A stretch of 6,277 nucleotides of DNA from contig JAOZIC010000014.1 of the NCBI GenBank assembly GCA_026014605.1, positions 1 through 6,277 on the forward strand, read 5' to 3'. Positions within the stretch are counted from its first letter, which is position 1; every line of letters starts with the position of its first letter. Below the pieces are notes generated by a model that ran no database searches, had not been told where the DNA came from, and saw only the letters and a list, made by a program, of their open reading frames with translations. Positions 5,720 through 6,277 of this stretch are shown here, in pieces. Both the position numbers and the translations under genes were made by a program. The DNA comes from Candidatus Bathyarchaeota archaeon (GTDB lineage: Archaea; Thermoproteota; Bathyarchaeia; Bathyarchaeales; Bathyarchaeaceae).

Positions 5720-6151
5720 TTACTGTTCTTTGACTTCCACTATTTCTATGTCAAACGTCATAGTTTCGCCTGCAAGCGGATGGTTCAGGTCGAGTGTGAC
5801 GGTGTCTTCTTCTACTTGTGTTACTGTTGCGAACCTGATTATGCCATCTTCAGTTTGGTATCGTACAATGTTTCCTTTTTCGATGCCTTTTGGTGGTTCA
5901 ACTTCTTTGTTTCTTGCCATCTTTTTGACCAGTCCTTCTTGCCGTTCGCCGTACGCCTTTTCTGGAGGAACAGTGATTGTCTTTTTTTCGCCTTGGTTGA
6001 GTCCGACTAGGGCTTCGTCTAATCCTTTGATAACTTGTCCTTCTCCAACCTTGAATTCAAGAGGTTCTTTGTTTTGGGATGTGTCGATTATTCTGTCACC
6101 TATTTTTGCGTCATAATGAATTTTTACGACGTTTCCGTTTTCTATTGCCAA
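5720..6151 (-). CDS. FKBP-type peptidyl-prolyl cis-trans isomerase, short archaeal/SlyD-like
   Basis: A cytoplasmic folding catalyst and chaperone of 143 aa. The FKBP core has Tyr13 near the N-terminus, the FKVGEGQVIKGLDEAL block at 33-48 and AYGER at 66-70. An inserted flap (IF) domain runs from about 71 to 122, after which the core resumes with NHPLAGETMTFDIEI at 123-137. This split arrangement is that of archaeal FKBP17 and bacterial SlyD. No His-rich metal-binding tail is present; the protein ends in VEVKEQ. The start is TTG at 6151-6149: an in-frame stop lies eight codons upstream with no other start between, and GGAG (plus-strand 6160-6163) sits 8 nt before the TTG. The gene is convergent with the YkgJ-type gene and probably unrelated to the redox operons. 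A dense open frame on the plus strand opposite this gene is a shadow. Substrates are unknown. Confidence 0.93.
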   Translation of the reverse strand: MAIENGNVVKIHYDAKIGDRIIDTSQNKEPLEFKVGEGQVIKGLDEALVGLNQGEKKTITVPPEKAYGERQEGLVKKMARNKEVEPPKGIEKGNIVRYQTEDGIIRFATVTQVEEDTVTLDLNHPLAGETMTFDIEIVEVKEQ

Positions 6152-6183
6152 GGATACAACTCCAGCCTTGCCTCACTCAGCTT

Positions 6184-6208
6184 GCCGTATAAGTTTTACT
6201 TTTATTTT
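6184..6208 (-). promoter_or_regulatory. candidate promoter region of the FKBP gene
   Basis: Reading on the minus strand, the sequence upstream of the TTG start contains an A/T-rich run ending in AAAACTTATACGG. A TATA-like element in CTTATA (about 6187-6192) would place the start near 6165 and give a short leader holding the GGAG site. Another AT-rich block, TAAAATAAAAG, lies just upstream. The exact element is uncertain. Confidence 0.3.
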
Positions 6209-6270
6209 ACAAATCAGATTTTTCATACCAGAAAAAACTAACACGTCACTAGGCATATTTGAAGACTAAT

Positions 6271-6277
6271 AGAGGTA
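6271..6277 (+). promoter_or_regulatory. possible ribosome-binding site of a gene beyond the window
   Basis: The window ends in AGAGGTA, which matches the GAGGT core of the archaeal Shine-Dalgarno. A divergent plus-strand gene could therefore start just past the edge. Nothing further can be seen, and a 7-base match is weak. The rest of 6209-6277 shows no gene I can support. Confidence 0.15.

Noticed and set aside
5687..6010. Plus-strand open frame rich in Phe, Cys and Tyr, and two others at 5730-6116 and 6035-6241
   Set aside because: They are mostly antisense to the well-supported FKBP gene. Their composition is what reverse-reading a coding strand gives, and no family is recognisable.
1..6277. 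tRNA, rRNA, CRISPR array, insertion sequence or phage genes
   Set aside because: No cloverleaf, repeat-spacer series, terminal inverted repeats or transposase/integrase motifs were seen by eye on either strand.

Overview
The window looks like a piece of an anaerobic archaeal chromosome. Genes are closely packed. Starts include ATG, GTG and TTG, mostly with GGAG- or GAGG-type Shine-Dalgarno (SD) sites. T-rich tracts without strong hairpins follow the first two operons. The gene content is heterodisulfide-reductase (Hdr) electron-transfer chemistry plus a short archaeal-type FKBP. I infer an archaeon of methanogen-like or Bathyarchaeia-like metabolism; the lineage cannot be fixed from this sequence alone.

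Layout. (1) 1-83: a short leader that is either the tail of an upstream gene or a promoter. (2) 84-3548, plus strand, one tight three-gene operon: a 16-Cys iron-sulfur protein made of two tandem copies of [two 4Fe-4S ferredoxin motifs + FlpD/MvhD domain]; an NfnA/SudB-type flavin and [2Fe-2S] subunit; and an NfnB/SudA (GltD-like) FAD/NAD(P) subunit overlapping it by 8 nt. (3) 3549-3687: T-rich terminator, likely promoter and a 9-bp direct repeat. (4) 3688-5107: hdrC and hdrB, separated by one base. (5) 5108-5211: gap with a T-run. (6) 5212-5670: a TTG-started CxxCxxCC (YkgJ-type) protein. (7) 5720-6151, minus strand: an FKBP-type prolyl isomerase, convergent with the YkgJ gene. (8) 6152-6277: its upstream region, possibly with the ribosome-binding site of a further plus-strand gene at the very edge.

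How the genes may work together. HdrB keeps all ten cysteines for two noncubane [4Fe-4S] clusters and HdrC keeps both [4Fe-4S] sites, so the disulfide-reducing arm is intact. No hdrA lies in the window. HdrA is the flavin-bifurcating subunit that normally joins HdrBC to an MvhD/FlpD electron input. Here the neighbours are an NfnAB pair, itself a flavin-bifurcating NAD(P)H/ferredoxin enzyme in characterised relatives, and a duplicated ferredoxin-FlpD protein. The inference worth testing is that these form a NAD(P)H-linked electron-transfer system feeding HdrBC. Alternatively hdrA lies outside the window and NfnAB is only co-located.
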